Below are positions 25,245 through 30,729 of a stretch of DNA of 64,000 bases, piece after piece. The stretch is from Bugulina stolonifera. Its lineage: Eukaryota > Bryozoa > Gymnolaemata > Cheilostomatida > Bugulidae. Position 1 is the stretch's first letter. Every line of letters begins with the position of its first letter. A model generated the notes under the pieces. It was not told the DNA's origin, ran no database searches, and was given only the letters and a program-made list of their open reading frames with translations. The stretch lies in contig OW285194.1 in assembly GCA_935421135.1 (NCBI GenBank), forward strand, positions 9,532,376 to 9,596,375. Direction: 5' to 3'. The position numbers were made by a program, and so were the translations under genes.

Positions 25245-26354
25245 TGGTGAGGGCGGTGGTGGTGGCGGCGGCGACGGCGGTGGTGAGGGCGGCGGTGGCG
25301 GCGGCGGCGACGGCGGTGGCGCGGACGGGACGAGGGCGGTGGCGGGGAGGGGGGAGGAGTGGGAGGTGGGGGAGGGGGAGGGGAGGAGGGTGGGAAGGAG
25401 GAAGGGAAGGGGTCGTGGCCGGGTTCGGGGTCAAGTGTGCAAATGTTTTTTCGACCAATCAGAAGGGGGGATTTTGGGGTGACCTTGGCAAGGTCGTGTG
25501 CAAAATTTTTGTGCTCTTCTGTGATTGGTTGAAATCGGAAATACCGGCTTGTGATTGGTTGAAAACAGGGGTCAATGAGTGCGTGTCTGTCTAGAAGTGC
25601 ACTGACTATACTACTCACCAGGTTATTATTTATGATTATTTGCTGGGTACGATGGAACGGGTTTGAGTTTTGATCAATTGGTGATAAACTATCTTACTGC
25701 GCTTGCAGCTGAAATTAATATTATTTAATAAAGCTCACAGAATTTTTATAGTCCAAATGTTCATGCAAATATACTACTGGGGCAATTATTTGGAGATTAT
25801 TGTAAAAACATTAGAAGTTTTCCACCTGAATTAAACTAATCTGTATGATGCTACAGCACAATGAAAAAACGAACACATGCTACACTACAATCATGGAACA
25901 CATGCTACACTGCAGTTATGGAACACATGCTACACTACAACCATATACATTTACTTACAGACTGTTACCAACTTGAAGGTAAAATATGCGAGCCAGGTTA
26001 GCCAATGAGAATCTTGGATCATCTGGTTCATTTACCGAGTTGTGAATTCTGTGCCTGTTTTTTTTTAGTGTGGCCCTACAACAGCAAATCTACATGTAGG
26101 TAGAGTGGTATGTTATAAAAACTCAATGAAAACTGCCACCAATATAATGTAATGTTTGCTTCCATAACAAAGTGTGTAAAAAATTTTAATTAAATGCAAC
26201 TTATATTTTATTTAATATCAATATGCTTTTGGCTATGCACAATTATTTGTATAGCAGCAAAAATGTCTATAATAACTTACCATGTGCAGGAGACCAGCAA
26301 AGCAAGTACTATGCACTTAGCTAACATATTCGAGCACCTGCTAGCACCATTCAT
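5350..26354 (-). CDS. Secreted animal haem peroxidase, copy A (17 exons, Polinton in intron 2)
   Basis: Predicted 691-residue secreted peroxidase that would use hydrogen peroxide to oxidise substrates outside the cell. Coding exons from 5' to 3': 26281-26354, 25959-26075, 14318-14472, 13272-13427, 12829-13030, 12565-12722, 12158-12273, 11711-11825, 11350-11453, 10773-10930, 10258-10382, 9807-9877, 8740-8834, 8169-8296, 6609-6746, 6007-6109, 5350-5410. Phases agree and the sum is 692 codons with the stop. Residues 1-23 form a signal peptide. Haem-site residues match the myeloperoxidase family: Asp216-His217 in GQFTDHDLT, Arg360 and Glu363 in GDVRNSE, proximal His463 in [15 protein letters not shown] is the calcium-loop motif. 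Intron 2 holds a 10.75-kb Polinton on the opposite strand. The exon 3 acceptor used by copies B and C has changed from AG to AC here; I used an in-frame AG 14 bases upstream, so this exon is less sure. Exon 8 has a weak donor (GTCAGC). Confidence 0.8.
7376..8149. repeat. Copy-A-specific insertion in intron 14
   Basis: Copies B and C run directly from TTGTAGA(A/C)TGTA into the exon 14 donor. Copy A has about 774 extra bases here, bounded by TACTTAAA (7368-7375) and TACTTTAAA (8150-8158), which could be an imperfect target duplication. There is no clear terminal inverted repeat and no coding frame, so the family is unknown. It contains ordinary AT-rich sequence with one TGACGTCA site near 7979. 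Confidence 0.45.
8850..8950. repeat. 18-bp minisatellite in intron 12 of copy A
   Basis: About five to six direct copies of a unit close to TACATGTACAATGTATATG sit just upstream of exon 13 on the minus strand. Copy B has about two units at the same place (38783-38829) and copy C has at most one, so the array varies in length among the paralogues. Each unit is itself nearly palindromic (TACATGTA), which makes short apparent ORFs on both strands that should be ignored. Confidence 0.8.
13676..14188. mobile_element. Foldback-type element in intron 3 of copy A
   Basis: Two arms of about 200 bp face each other (about 13676-13870 and 13985-14188). They share GTCACTAAAAAT, GCAAAC, the segment around GAGCAGTTTTT and GATGGCAATTAGAAACCTC in inverted order. 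The ends read AACTAT(T/C)C, next to TTA. Copies B and C lack it; B reads straight through at about 43300. One more arm of the same family stands alone at about 48150-48235. No protein is encoded. Confidence 0.65.
14859..14864. repeat. Target-site duplication, left of the Polinton
   Basis: CACCAG lies directly against the left TIR and is repeated exactly at 25616-25621. A 6-bp duplication is the known signature of Polinton/Maverick integration. It fixes the element ends to the base. Confidence 0.93.
14865..15590 (+). repeat. Left terminal inverted repeat of the Polinton
   Basis: It begins AGTAGTATAGTCAGTGCAC and ends GGGACTATAA; the exact inverted copy is 24890-25615. The outer 150 bp contain three CCAATCA boxes and a GACCTTGCCAAGGTC palindrome-like core. 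The middle (about 15060-15420) is almost pure CCG/CCA/CCT, with G nearly confined to CCG. Long apparent ORFs inside are artefacts of this composition and occur identically in both TIRs. Confidence 0.95.
15586..15593 (+). promoter_or_regulatory. TATA box at the inner edge of the left TIR
   Basis: TATAAAAG straddles the TIR boundary, 61 bases before the first ATG (15647). The right TIR shares only TATAA and then diverges, so the full box exists only on the gene-bearing side. It probably drives the leftmost gene or the whole plus-strand block. Confidence 0.65.
15647..16975 (+). CDS. Unknown Polinton protein with internal repeat and coiled coil
   Basis: This 442-residue protein matches no family I recognise. 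Residues 1-200 look globular (WMWYWVDRL near 39-47, several Cys). Residues 219-264 and 266-319 are two copies of one module ([28 protein letters not shown]...VEMCD), visible also as a DNA repeat of roughly 135-160 bp. Residues 320-400 are highly charged and heptad-like, a likely coiled coil, and the C-terminus is acidic. It is the first gene after the TIR, under its own TATA box. AATAAA overlaps the stop codon. I see no polymerase, primase or helicase motif. The position would suit an early regulatory, attachment or scaffold role, but that is a guess. Confidence 0.8.
   Translation: MSFLTKGAAGRYVLLKEVLPKSVWDYMIKSNIEEANSPWMWYWVDRLAHNSLVVELAIYFRTLSLSMNIPFKIGEEKLRKMALCYEDLTGARSRFSSMVETKNASVSSPLLLLRNAELSTWCRVEVEKIIEDRNWDETGVGAEATFNTHFLLYLDNEPGGEGSKNELYHRVLNILKDGARRCRFEDGKEKSRAKRSYNEESIPGLILSRGNTLYAGRLFGELDPSKNGLEVIRSPSPGDARLEVRETSTGETNQVMIEEVEMCDIGELDSSKNGLEEIRSPSPGEARVEVRETSTGENKQIMIEEQTHVETKEEVEMCDKREQEIRKIEQELALKKVELAGALGWKEALEMQQRIDARKERRTNRIAFLEKKLTEERMEKERLMMEIERLQKEEEEEKMDSVSIIDHIIPHLANKLDDNDAKAEGEDSKLPQWVPTGESNDE
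17016..17423 (+). CDS. Small predicted membrane protein of the Polinton
   Basis: A 135-residue product with an acidic N-terminus, a basic patch (NKRKK) and one strong hydrophobic segment at about residues 49-67 ([13 protein letters not shown]), then a polar tail. The layout suggests a single-pass membrane protein. The final third (from about residue 104) overlaps the packaging ATPase gene in another frame, so its tail may be constrained by that gene or even be non-functional. It starts 40 bases after the upstream stop. I recognise no family. Confidence 0.6.
   Translation: MSKQEVVCRNENYEDVADGLLDEVVAISAEEGRERIGERSNKRKKFTFYIIIILFILSCSSLSPSVYTYLSDREPPNGKDKGVLKQGHFLKTNTTLLATQLDQHASTPRNRSSLAESLHSSSLWSNREWKNGTTI
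17326..17985 (+). CDS. FtsK/HerA-type genome-packaging ATPase
   Basis: This 219-residue P-loop ATPase is expected to pump DNA into preformed capsids. Walker A is GPTGSGKT at residues 21-28, Walker B is RWLIIDDLM at 87-95 with the Asp pair at 92-93, and FFLLQNLF at 120-127 has the conserved Gln-Asn sensor (124-125). Length and motif spacing fit the A32-like ATPases of Polintons, adintoviruses and virophages. The chosen ATG lies a few residues before the conserved [15 protein letters not shown] block and overlaps the previous gene by 98 bases. The reading frame is complete. Confidence 0.93.
   Translation: MRPHQEIDLRLQSPFTALVCGPTGSGKTELLFSLIRRVDEIASPTPVEIIYCYGVWQRRFEDYKDKVRFHSGLIDVEMDIERDGKNRWLIIDDLMGEVGGKETTNAIFTKFSHHLNISVFFLLQNLFPKDNRTVSINSQYFFLFKNPRDGMSVTNLAKQAFPQSTRAVQEAFSDATRKPHSFLFLNLRQETPEWARLIGNFASEHSPMTVYIPNTLEYK
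18051..18416 (+). CDS. Small virion protein with glycine-rich hydrophobic tail (pX/pVI-like role)
   Basis: A 121-residue protein starting at the first ATG; the open frame extends upstream only through non-ATG codons. The body is helical and basic ([11 protein letters not shown] at about 68-78). Residues 97-119 are a strongly hydrophobic Leu/Gly tail ending [13 protein letters not shown] (93-97) resembles a relaxed adenain cleavage site, which would release the tail. By analogy with adenovirus pVI/pX-type peptides the tail could disrupt membranes during entry; this is inference from composition and place. It sits between the ATPase and the charged protein, with one base between its stop and the next ATG. 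Confidence 0.7.
   Translation: MRYINSPEYSPRLRRNALSIYALTKASATIRDSTIAEANKDLILALVECARNVLLGNVHLTTAQLNSLRRHRRAIEDLTNSRTSVRQKKLILQRGGFLGLLLKPLASLLGGVLGGLGGGRR
18418..18987 (+). CDS. Charged Polinton protein upstream of the integrase
   Basis: A 189-residue product. The N-terminus ([16 protein letters not shown]) is the kind of short conserved segment I associate with the protein beside the integrase in many Polintons, but I cannot name a function. Residues 45-115 are helical with a possible coiled coil. Residues 115-189 are strongly basic and rich in Arg/Ser/Pro, suggesting binding to nucleic acid. Its start follows the previous stop by one base and its end overlaps the integrase start by 13 bases, so expression of the three genes is probably coupled. 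Confidence 0.65.
   Translation: MSLKFSKKYLLMDKHTYESMNSRNNKKEGEHLPSLSTNGDLLLAEKSRKDVISNLKNSDTDIYSQLEQHAHKMNKFLKELERSRHPQQELYNTLEGINTRFNEMHTWRQREEEAQERGREKKRDDEKRRSGSRSPLPHPYRRETKPERSEAGARWSGKGENRSPIKTRSRRKLPKTPLASNSKTERWMI
18975..20045 (+). CDS. Retrovirus-like integrase with chromodomain
   Basis: This 356-residue DDE integrase would cut and join the element ends to chromosomal DNA. Catalytic residues are visible: Asp77 in QADLVD, Asp137 in IQTDKGKEF and Glu172 in [12 protein letters not shown], with 34 residues between the last two. An SH3-like region (about 245-315) precedes a C-terminal chromodomain (317-355, FVKWSGYP) that could guide insertion to marked chromatin. I see no clear HHCC zinc finger at the N-terminus. 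The length is typical of Polinton integrases and the frame is uninterrupted. The exact 6-bp target duplication shows that an enzyme of this type acted here. Confidence 0.95.
   Translation: MDDIDEGLRDIYFSPPQPPSFGGKRKLVLASPPGINENDVEKWLRSQDAYTLHRPIRMKFTRRKTFVSGIGEQLQADLVDVRAHKDSNDGVTFLLTCIDAFSRKAWVFPLHSKSGLEVSNALISLFENESFRQIQTDKGKEFLNRRVSEVLKKYGVSHFTSENEIIKAALVERFNRTLRGKIHRLLTYRGDGRYLEDVEDLVQGYNNSFNRSIGMKPIEVDYDNQEEVWVRLNEFSPKRWLKKTRVKYSPGDHVRISMARSSFERGFTPNWSTEIFTIKAVKAHTSPPVYTLEDLNKEGVDGTFYAQELQHVNLPEIFRVEKVIRKRRRRGKEESFVKWSGYPSSFNSWIDSSQFV
20058..20064 (+). promoter_or_regulatory. TATA-like box before the penton gene
   Basis: TATAAAT lies 42 bases before the penton ATG, in the only sizeable gap between integrase and capsid genes. 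It could start a separate late capsid transcript. Confidence 0.4.
20100..20846 (+). CDS. Penton-like minor capsid protein
   Basis: A 248-residue protein expected to form the pentameric vertices of the capsid (single jelly roll). The N-terminal pattern, with a short strand, a lysine-rich [22 protein letters not shown] segment (broken here by positions 30-50) and a later Ser/Val-rich strand region, is what I recognise from Polinton and adintovirus pentons. It precedes the core-type protein and major capsid protein, the standard order. The stop is one base away from the next ATG. The frame is intact. Confidence 0.85.
   Translation: MAFNVTLTSNVRIGGSDTNTNAHFITKLAKTLKLHSSQWEVGLLDIQYPASWRNVEDGYVVVTNTKDGVKRKCEIRSGRYASMGELLSEINRILINYDLEKVVSFYYDSLRNETFLMLREQEHSVMMSRDVAWVLGFEPDVEYAAEINRSQNPPDINAGFTSLYVYSSVVSPRHVGDSLVPLLRTVPITESERNSTVFFEFSNVQYSPVSNTSTDLIEVDIRRDDGERVSFRSGKVVLTVRFRPRGEK
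20848..21258 (+). CDS. Basic amphipathic core-type virion protein with possible protease site
   Basis: A 136-residue protein. I chose the ATG at 20848, one base after the penton stop, over an upstream GTG that overlaps that gene. Residues 42-85 form a glycine-rich amphipathic stretch ([15 protein letters not shown]), and residues 112-132 are a basic Lys/Arg tail with nuclear-signal character. MTGN-G at 38-42 fits the adenain consensus (M/I/L)XGX-G, so the co-encoded protease could cut after residue 41 and free the amphipathic part. Proteins of this look and position are common between penton and major capsid genes in Polintons. The precise role (core, cement or membrane-active) is not settled by sequence. 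Confidence 0.8.
   Translation: MAPRIVPYFPDESGEMYEDYYANQVGEGMSVYRGKPIMTGNGIGSLFSGLARGVLPMLKNGAKTIGKKLLTTGASVLGDVIKGENFKSSAAKRFREAGGDLLGDVEDELREPPAKRARVSQKSTKKKRKGRKTVFD
21271..21277 (+). promoter_or_regulatory. TATA-like box before the major capsid gene
   Basis: TATATAA lies 87 bases upstream of the capsid ATG, in a 105-bp non-coding gap. The same gap has an upstream ATG in another frame at 21338, which could dampen translation if transcription starts at this box. Confidence 0.35.
21364..22710 (+). CDS. Major capsid protein, double jelly roll (hexon-like)
   Basis: This 448-residue protein is expected to trimerise into the capsid hexamers. Length, the [14 protein letters not shown] start, the early [18 protein letters not shown] segment, [19 protein letters not shown] (about 118-136) and the late strand-rich region ([22 protein letters not shown]) fit Polinton major capsid proteins. 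It is followed after an A-run by the protease gene. The frame is complete. I chose the second in-sequence ATG, which has a purine at -3; the earlier ATG at 21338 reads a short unrelated frame. Confidence 0.92.
   Translation: MSVTHRAISLSKVSEDSPDTVDSSFDLFATPPTHTSVLRGEWVPLAPVTDSPDGTIEFNIPPADELYTDLSRSYLHTTVKVSKADGSVLPAEEQLKVVPGDNFMHSLFSSATVQLAGQDVEYEPNYGHRAYVENLLNYGKDAKSTYMKVGSGWMEDEGTGEDYDGIPPEVVEKRKKLIATSKEMSFYGRPRLSMFSQGRLIPPGVRSRLTLQRAIPQMALLAETDNPAGGAKISITKTELWIRRVQANPALQKAQMDVWVVQQESIKLPIDRIKTHFHVIPAGHQSVRVNFDQAGQKPNRVFVGLVNHTAKSGTYKQNPFKFGHNNLSSLELLIDGTPVTRRYEPNFASGKFAREFMNLFTVTNTSDADTGNEISPSKYKSCAALYAFDISGDLCDDNFHLLSNGSLSINLAFANQTQNTLGLFVYEEKDDIIYLNANHEVSMVAGMM
22722..23249 (+). CDS. Adenain-like cysteine protease
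   Basis: A 175-residue C5/Ulp1-fold protease that should cleave capsid and core precursors during virion maturation. Catalytic residues are readable: His52 in GEHWISVF, Asp67 in EYFDSYG, Gln98 in ECLQ and Cys109 in CGDYCILF. The order and spacing resemble adenovirus protease. The ATG is fused to a 14-base A-run that starts in the capsid stop codon. It is the last gene of the plus-strand block; possible substrates with fitting sites are the two small basic proteins encoded upstream. Confidence 0.93.
   Translation: MDTFSISNILSDDKLSSTSFRGVMPRDHFLDSFSPSGSFVFNTQTSEKSGEHWISVFSNGKEIEYFDSYGLPPSIYPDVGKMLQQWGIPIVWNGECLQEESTNVCGDYCILFCLLRARGWSMEGIITRLSRVEGRVRDHSIRALFQRLYYNKRNNTFPLTTHVNNIMLFSPFHFD
23299..23370. 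terminator. poly(A)/poly(T) inverted repeat between convergent Polinton genes
   Basis: An A-run of about 23 (23299-23321) and a T-run of about 18 (23353-23370) are separated by about 31 bases, so transcripts could form an A:U hairpin. It sits between the end of the plus-strand block (23249) and the end of the minus-strand ORF (23486). AATAAA is present on the plus strand at 23433-23438 and on the minus strand at about 23407-23412. It is a likely 3'-end or insulation region. Confidence 0.45.
23486..23746 (-). CDS. Minus-strand ORF of the Polinton, 86 residues, unknown
   Basis: An acidic-then-basic short protein ([24 protein letters not shown] at about 31-54, broken by polar residues) that ends Ser/Pro/Thr-rich. 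It is predicted to be mostly helical or disordered, with no family I recognise. It is the only ORF read against the main block and lies in the half of the element where PolB would be expected; it has no polymerase motif. A TATAAA box lies 84 bases upstream of its ATG on the minus strand and a minus-strand AATAAA lies downstream, which supports a real gene. Confidence 0.5.
   Translation of the reverse strand: MDTDNIVQNQEELFAGLTDSQMDGIIEEEECSQKRKEEVDALKEARKKGKIIGVGSPARKDLSNMVDSPSSPERASDRGETTTTHG
23830..23835 (-). promoter_or_regulatory. TATA box for the minus-strand ORF
   Basis: TATAAA on the minus strand, just inside the left end of the large inverted array and 84 bases upstream of the ATG at 23746. 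Confidence 0.5.
23887..24592. repeat. Giant inverted minisatellite (hairpin array)
   Basis: Each arm is a tandem array of a unit of about 33 bp built from CATCGGGA(T/A), GCATCGGGAAGC and TTCGGA(A/T)TCA. The left arm (23887-24214) reads the complement of the right arm (24221-24592), with a 6-base spacer AATTGA at the centre. Unit variants differ towards the outside (GGAGGCTTCGG, GGGGTGCATC) and are cleanest at the centre. The whole could extrude a cruciform with arms of about 330 bp. All apparent ORFs here are repeats read in several frames. Function is unknown; it lies between two outward-facing promoters. Confidence 0.95.
24611..24644 (+). promoter_or_regulatory. Rightward promoter facing the right TIR
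   Basis: A GC box (CCGCCC at 24611-24616) is followed by TATTTAA (24629-24635) and GTATAAG (24638-24644). Downstream is a leader with a 22-codon ORF (24661-24729) and a donor-like AAG|GTTAGT near 24758. No sizeable gene follows before the TIR, so this looks like the promoter of a gene that has been lost, or of a non-coding transcript. Confidence 0.4.
24890..25615 (-). repeat. Right terminal inverted repeat of the Polinton
   Basis: Inverted copy of 14865-15590 with the same length. Translations of long frames through both copies are identical, so I found no difference across at least about 640 bp. It ends ...CTATACTACT against the CACCAG duplication (25616-25621). Confidence 0.95.
25883..25945. 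repeat. 25-bp minisatellite in intron 2, copy A
   Basis: About three copies of a unit near GAACACATGCTACACTACA. The same site in copy B (43932-44137) has about eight. It shows that the intron sequence resumes to the right of the Polinton. Confidence 0.75.
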
Positions 26355-26460
26355 TGTTAAAAGTAAAGTTTACAGAGTTTCGGTTAGAAGGGGTGTATTA
26401 TTGAAGTCCTCACTGTTTGGTTATCAGTGAAGTTGTGTTGTGTGCTGTAGCTACATGCAG

Positions 26461-26468
26461 TTTATATA
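26461..26468 (-). promoter_or_regulatory. TATA box, peroxidase A
   Basis: TATATAAA on the minus strand about 107 bases upstream of the ATG. It is conserved with surrounding sequence in copies B and C, which supports the exon 1 assignment. Confidence 0.6.
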
Positions 26469-27273
26469 CGGTCCCCTTTGAGGAAGTGTTACAGCAATAT
26501 TCTACTGATGCAACAGCTTCTAAATCCATCTTGCTTGTTTGTCCAAAAACAAGTTCCTTGTTCCTCCAGATCTAAAACTGTAGTGGTAGATAGGCCACCA
26601 TAGAATTATCAGAAACACATTGACAGATAGCAGAGGCTAAAGTATTATAGCAATGATAATGATATCGTACCTATGGTGTGTTGTAAACGTCAAGTGCTAA
26701 CTGTTATATAACACTGTGTTAACACTCCGGCATCAATAATGGGTATACTGCTAGCTGTTGTAGGCTTACATGCAACCGTAACACATGGCTAGACATAATG
26801 ATTTTGCCACACCGAGACCACTATATATCAGATATCACAAATATTGTTTATTATGGAATACCAAATTCTACAATACGAATAGAAAAGGTATTTGATTGCT
26901 ACTGCTAATCGAAAAATTACACTAATTTGATTTATCAAAAGCAATGCTAGAATTTTTCCAACGTTTAGAAAATTATGATAAATTTATCTATGTTTAGAGT
27001 TTATGTGTTTTATATCCAACTTGGGGACACTTGGACTCCATTTACTGATAAGGAGTCTGACTCATGCTAGCTGACTTGGGAGTATAGGGGACTACACCAA
27101 CATTGACTTATTGAATATTGCACTGGATATTACATAGTCTATACTGCTTGTTACTTCATTGGTATACTATACAATCATTATGGTATCTCATATTATTGTT
27201 TTTCAACACATTTATTTGCACAGGAAAATATTTTATTTAAAGGCATTGTTTTTATATTTCGTAAGATCTAATG
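26469..27273. other. Upstream flank of peroxidase A
   Basis: Non-coding sequence homologous to the region upstream of copies B (44660-45215 and 46925 on) and, in part, C (57583-57960). No exon or RNA gene is recognised. It is the 5' part of the duplicated unit. Confidence 0.5.
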
Positions 27274-27730
27274 CTGGGGTTCCCAACCTGGTTTACATGT
27301 ACCCCAAGGGGTACATTTTAGAAATCTAGGGGTACAAAACAAGATGTCAACTTAATACATTTTTAACAGTGATTTTCAGTTACAGACTATATTAATTATG
27401 AATTACCATAATCTATCACTAAACTGAACATCAAATGGCTCACTCATGCAGATAAAGTTGGGCTAAACCAATGTGAAATCCATAAAACACTCTAATCGAT
27501 GGAAGTTATACAATGTATTACGTACAATGTAGTTATTGCTAAATAATTGATAAATAAAAATTTCTTACCATACTGCATGTAATTTACCTGCCTAAGTGGT
27601 GTATTTTGATAATGCATTCATGTAACATTAATCAAATTAATCCAAAGATATCCTTGTCCTACAAAGGGGTACATTGTTTACCACATGACCGCTAAGGGGT
27701 ACTTAGGCTAAATAAGGTTGGGAACCCCTG
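27274..27730. mobile_element. hAT-like MITE with 8-bp target duplication
   Basis: A 457-bp non-coding element with ends C(T/A)GGGGTTCCCAACCT in inverted order, flanked by ATCTAATG and GTCTAATG. The copy B spacer reads AAGATCTAGTGTTATT at 47090-47105 without the insert, which is an empty site. The internal GGGGTAC words (near 27305 and 27668) are also inverted. Confidence 0.8.
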
Positions 27731-27738
27731 GTCTAATG

Positions 27739-28936
27739 CTATTGCGTTTCTATTCTGTAAGAGACTTTCATATTATGATGATTCACATGGTCATTTAATT
27801 ACATTATAGCCTGCACCAGAAATATGCATACATCATTGTAATACTTGTCCAAGCTGTATAAGTTGTACCAGGAAATATCTCAATGCTGATGTTAATCTAA
27901 CAACTAAGATATTGCTAGTAATCTTTGTTTTTCTGTCTGGTAGTTTATGCCTGGTCATATTTACATCATATGGTTGGTTTGAACCAGTCTCCACCCAGCA
28001 CCATAATCTGGCTTACGATTTCTCTCACACATTCAACCATCTCTGAAAGGGTTTTGGCAACTTTCAGTGTTAGCATTAAGGTTATGTAACTGGGATTCTC
28101 AAAAACAAAATTCCTTTTAACACTATATAGGCATTACTACCTGGAAAGGCATAAGCAAAAAATTGGGAAGGTCTACGAAATATTTTTCAAGTTATGGCCC
28201 ATAGTAATTTTGGGGTCTGTTTACTACAGCTCCAATTTTATGAATGAAATGGCTAGACAGGGAACTCCGTCGTGAAGGCATGACACAATGTTGCAGATGC
28301 AGAAGAATAATCAATCTCATTGACATAGTACTACATGGTGTATGGCTAACATATAATGCATGTTTTAACAAGCTTTTTTCTGTTTTTGTATATGTAATAC
28401 CCCATGCAAAACATATGTGTGGTGTATATTCTTATAAAATACATAATATCCACTGTTCTAAGAAAGAATAAGGGCAGTTATTCTACTAGATATGTCTGTT
28501 GGGTTGTTTAGCAGCAGCTAGTGGCAGTCTAAAAGCCAACACAAAACAAAATATGCAAAAAAAAACAATGATTTGATCCTAGATCTCATATTTGAATAAT
28601 TACATGTACAGTGTGCAGCTCTGTGGTGGTCTAAATGGCTTGTATATGCGCAGTTTACTAGGAGTTATCCCACCTTTTAATTAAGGGAAAACCTTGCTGC
28701 TAAGCAACTGACAGGTTCCGGAAGCTCCGCCTACCTTCATTCATAAAAACAAAATACCTATAAGAAATAGAAAACTTGATCGTTTTTAAGCCAGTTAGCA
28801 GCATTAGGATGAGTGGATGTTCAATATTTAGTAACATTGCAATGGAATATCATTCCACCAGTACTATAAAACCTTTTAAACTGTAGAGCTTCTTTTAAAT
28901 AGCTGCATGTCAAATTAAATTAGCAAATTAATATTT
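27739..28936. other. Spacer between copies A and B, no gene recognised
   Basis: The first half continues the duplicated upstream flank (similar to 47250-47460). A segment at about 28030-28100 (TTTCAGTGTTAGCATTAAGG) recurs in inverted form at about 33140-33245, so it is a dispersed repeat. The ORF at 28244-28471 has no family features. Confidence 0.4.
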
Positions 28937-29194
28937 GTGACCCCTTCCGTCAGAATCAGACATCAAGAGGTCCATAAAATTGCAGCAAGGCTTCTATCAA
29001 TCGGCAAATTTTTCCTACTCTCAACCACTTCAAATGCTTATATGTAGAAACACCCACAATAAAGATAACAAATTATCATTTATCAAAAATTATTTCACGT
29101 AAATCATGTGTAACTAGTGACTATAGCCTGTGAAAGCTGAACTTTGCAAAAAATTTTGGCCCTCCCGATGTCTGATTCTGATAGCAGGGGTCAC
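28937..29194. mobile_element. Short inverted-repeat element (MITE-like)
   Basis: A 258-bp segment with ends of about 28 bp: GTGACCCCT, four variable bases, then TCAGAATCAGACATC, inverted at the other end. ATTT flanks both sides. It is non-coding. Confidence 0.6.
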
Positions 29195-29431
29195 ATTTTA
29201 GTTTCTCAAATTTGAACAAGTATTTTAAATCTACTTTATTGAGAGCTTTATTTGAATTATTAAGAATTTGTCTATATGTAGCCCCCTTGATGAAAGCTTG
29301 CTGAAAATGAATTTGGTTAGATATCTGAGCAAATGCTGCTCTATTTCGCTGTAGTTGACGCCAAAAGTTGCTAATTTTAATTTTGATAGTGGTTCAAAAA
29401 AGGGATTTCCCAGAGTTTTTGAAGCATCCAC

Positions 29432-29631
29432 TGTGGTAGTGGCCGATAGTTATCAATATAAGAAGCGCGTGTGCTCACCTAGAGTTCAGTCATAAAAGTG
29501 CCAGAGCATCAAAGCCACCGTCCAATCCCCTAGTCTGCTCCCTAGTCACTAGCAGCATTCGGTAGAGTTGCTTTCCATTCCGATGCTCCCGATGTCAACA
29601 CAGACGACTGTCATAGACGTATAGTCTTACA
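29432..29631 (-). repeat. 3' LTR of the Gag-Pro retrotransposon
   Basis: 200 bp, TGTAAGAC...CTACCACA when read on the minus strand. By eye it differs from the other LTR at four positions, so the insertion is fairly young. Confidence 0.9.
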
Positions 29632-30150
29632 CGCTCTCCCTTTTTCACTTCGGGGATGAAGTGTATTCTACAAATACGCAACTTCTCAAATTCATGAATT
29701 CTTGCAACTACTCAACTGCAATTCAATTCTTGCAACTACTCAGCTGCAATTCAATCCATCCAGTGTGACATACCAAAGCCTAACTCAATTCATTTGGCGT
29801 CAAAACACAATTCACTTCCAAATACGAATTCGATGCAACACCTAACACAATTCAATACCGGCAGGCCATAATTCCCTTCAATTCGACCTTCTATTTCAGC
29901 TAAATTCAATTAGTAAACAATGGAAGCCTCGGTTTCATGCTTATTAAAGTATGTTAAGTTCAGGGGTCAGATATTCAGGAGAATTCAATTTGGAAAGGGG
30001 TCAGATATCATCTCTCCCCGTTTTTAGTGTGTTAACCAAACGCATACTTACGTATCAATGCAGTGCGGTACTGGCAAAGAAGGAAAATTCACAAATACAA
30101 AATTCTAAAAGGTGACTTCAATACCTTACGGAAATGCGAAATTCAATGCA

Positions 30151-30729
30151 CTATTTCCTGTCAAAATAAACACAATCTTTTCTCCGATTAGGTTTAGATT
30201 GACGGCCTGATTTTGTGATTACAGGCTTGGGCATTTCATTAACCCAGGGCTGTATGGGGTTTACAATGGCTAACAAATGCAATCTTCTAATTTCGGCAAT
30301 TCCCAATAGATTCCTAGAAGCATTTTCCAAAACCGAAGCAAGAGCAGGTAATTCAAGACCCTTATAGTTTAATACGACTTCGCTCTCGCCCACAACATTC
30401 AAAGGAGTAGAATCAGCCCCACGCAAATAGCGGCTTGGTTGTTTTAATTCCAAATTCAATTCACGAGAGGTTTGGTCCGTAATAATGGTAGCATCAGAAC
30501 CAGTATCTAATGTAAAATCCACTCTTTTACCATTGACATCAATGCAAACTTTAAATTCTAATTCCGTTCTACCCACTGATAGTGAACTGTGGCCAAAATT
30601 CTTGTCAGGATCAATATTAAGTCTCCTAATATCCATATAATGATTAGGGTTAGACTTACGGACTCTATTAAGATATGGGCTAGGTTCATGACAGCGAAAG
30701 GGCTTTGAAAAATCTCTCCTTTTCACTTA
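30151..30729 (-). CDS. Retropepsin-type aspartic protease region
   Basis: An open segment of about 191 codons continuing in the same frame as the zinc-knuckle segment, after a single TAA. The active-site motif LDTGSDATI (about residues 74-82) and the later LLGIAEI (about 140) mark a retroviral-type aspartic protease that would process Gag. The segment has no ATG at its start (GTG follows the stop), so it was made by readthrough or splicing, or the TAA is a mutation. It ends about 500 bases before the LTR with no reverse transcriptase motif following. Confidence 0.8.

Larger units (their letters stand above)
14865..25615 (+). mobile_element. Polinton/Maverick (adintovirus-like) element without DNA polymerase
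   Basis: A complete 10,751-bp element with 726-bp TIRs, a 6-bp target duplication, integrase, packaging ATPase, major and minor capsid proteins and a maturation protease. The main gene block reads left to right with tiny gaps or overlaps; one short ORF reads the other way. Polintons normally run 15-20 kb and encode a protein-primed PolB. None of the frames here has a PolB-sized ORF, and no stretch is left that could hold one. Every structural ORF is open and the TIRs look identical, so the insertion is recent or was maintained by gene conversion. It lies antisense in intron 2 of peroxidase A. It is best read as a PolB-less, trans-dependent but otherwise virus-like element. Confidence 0.92.
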
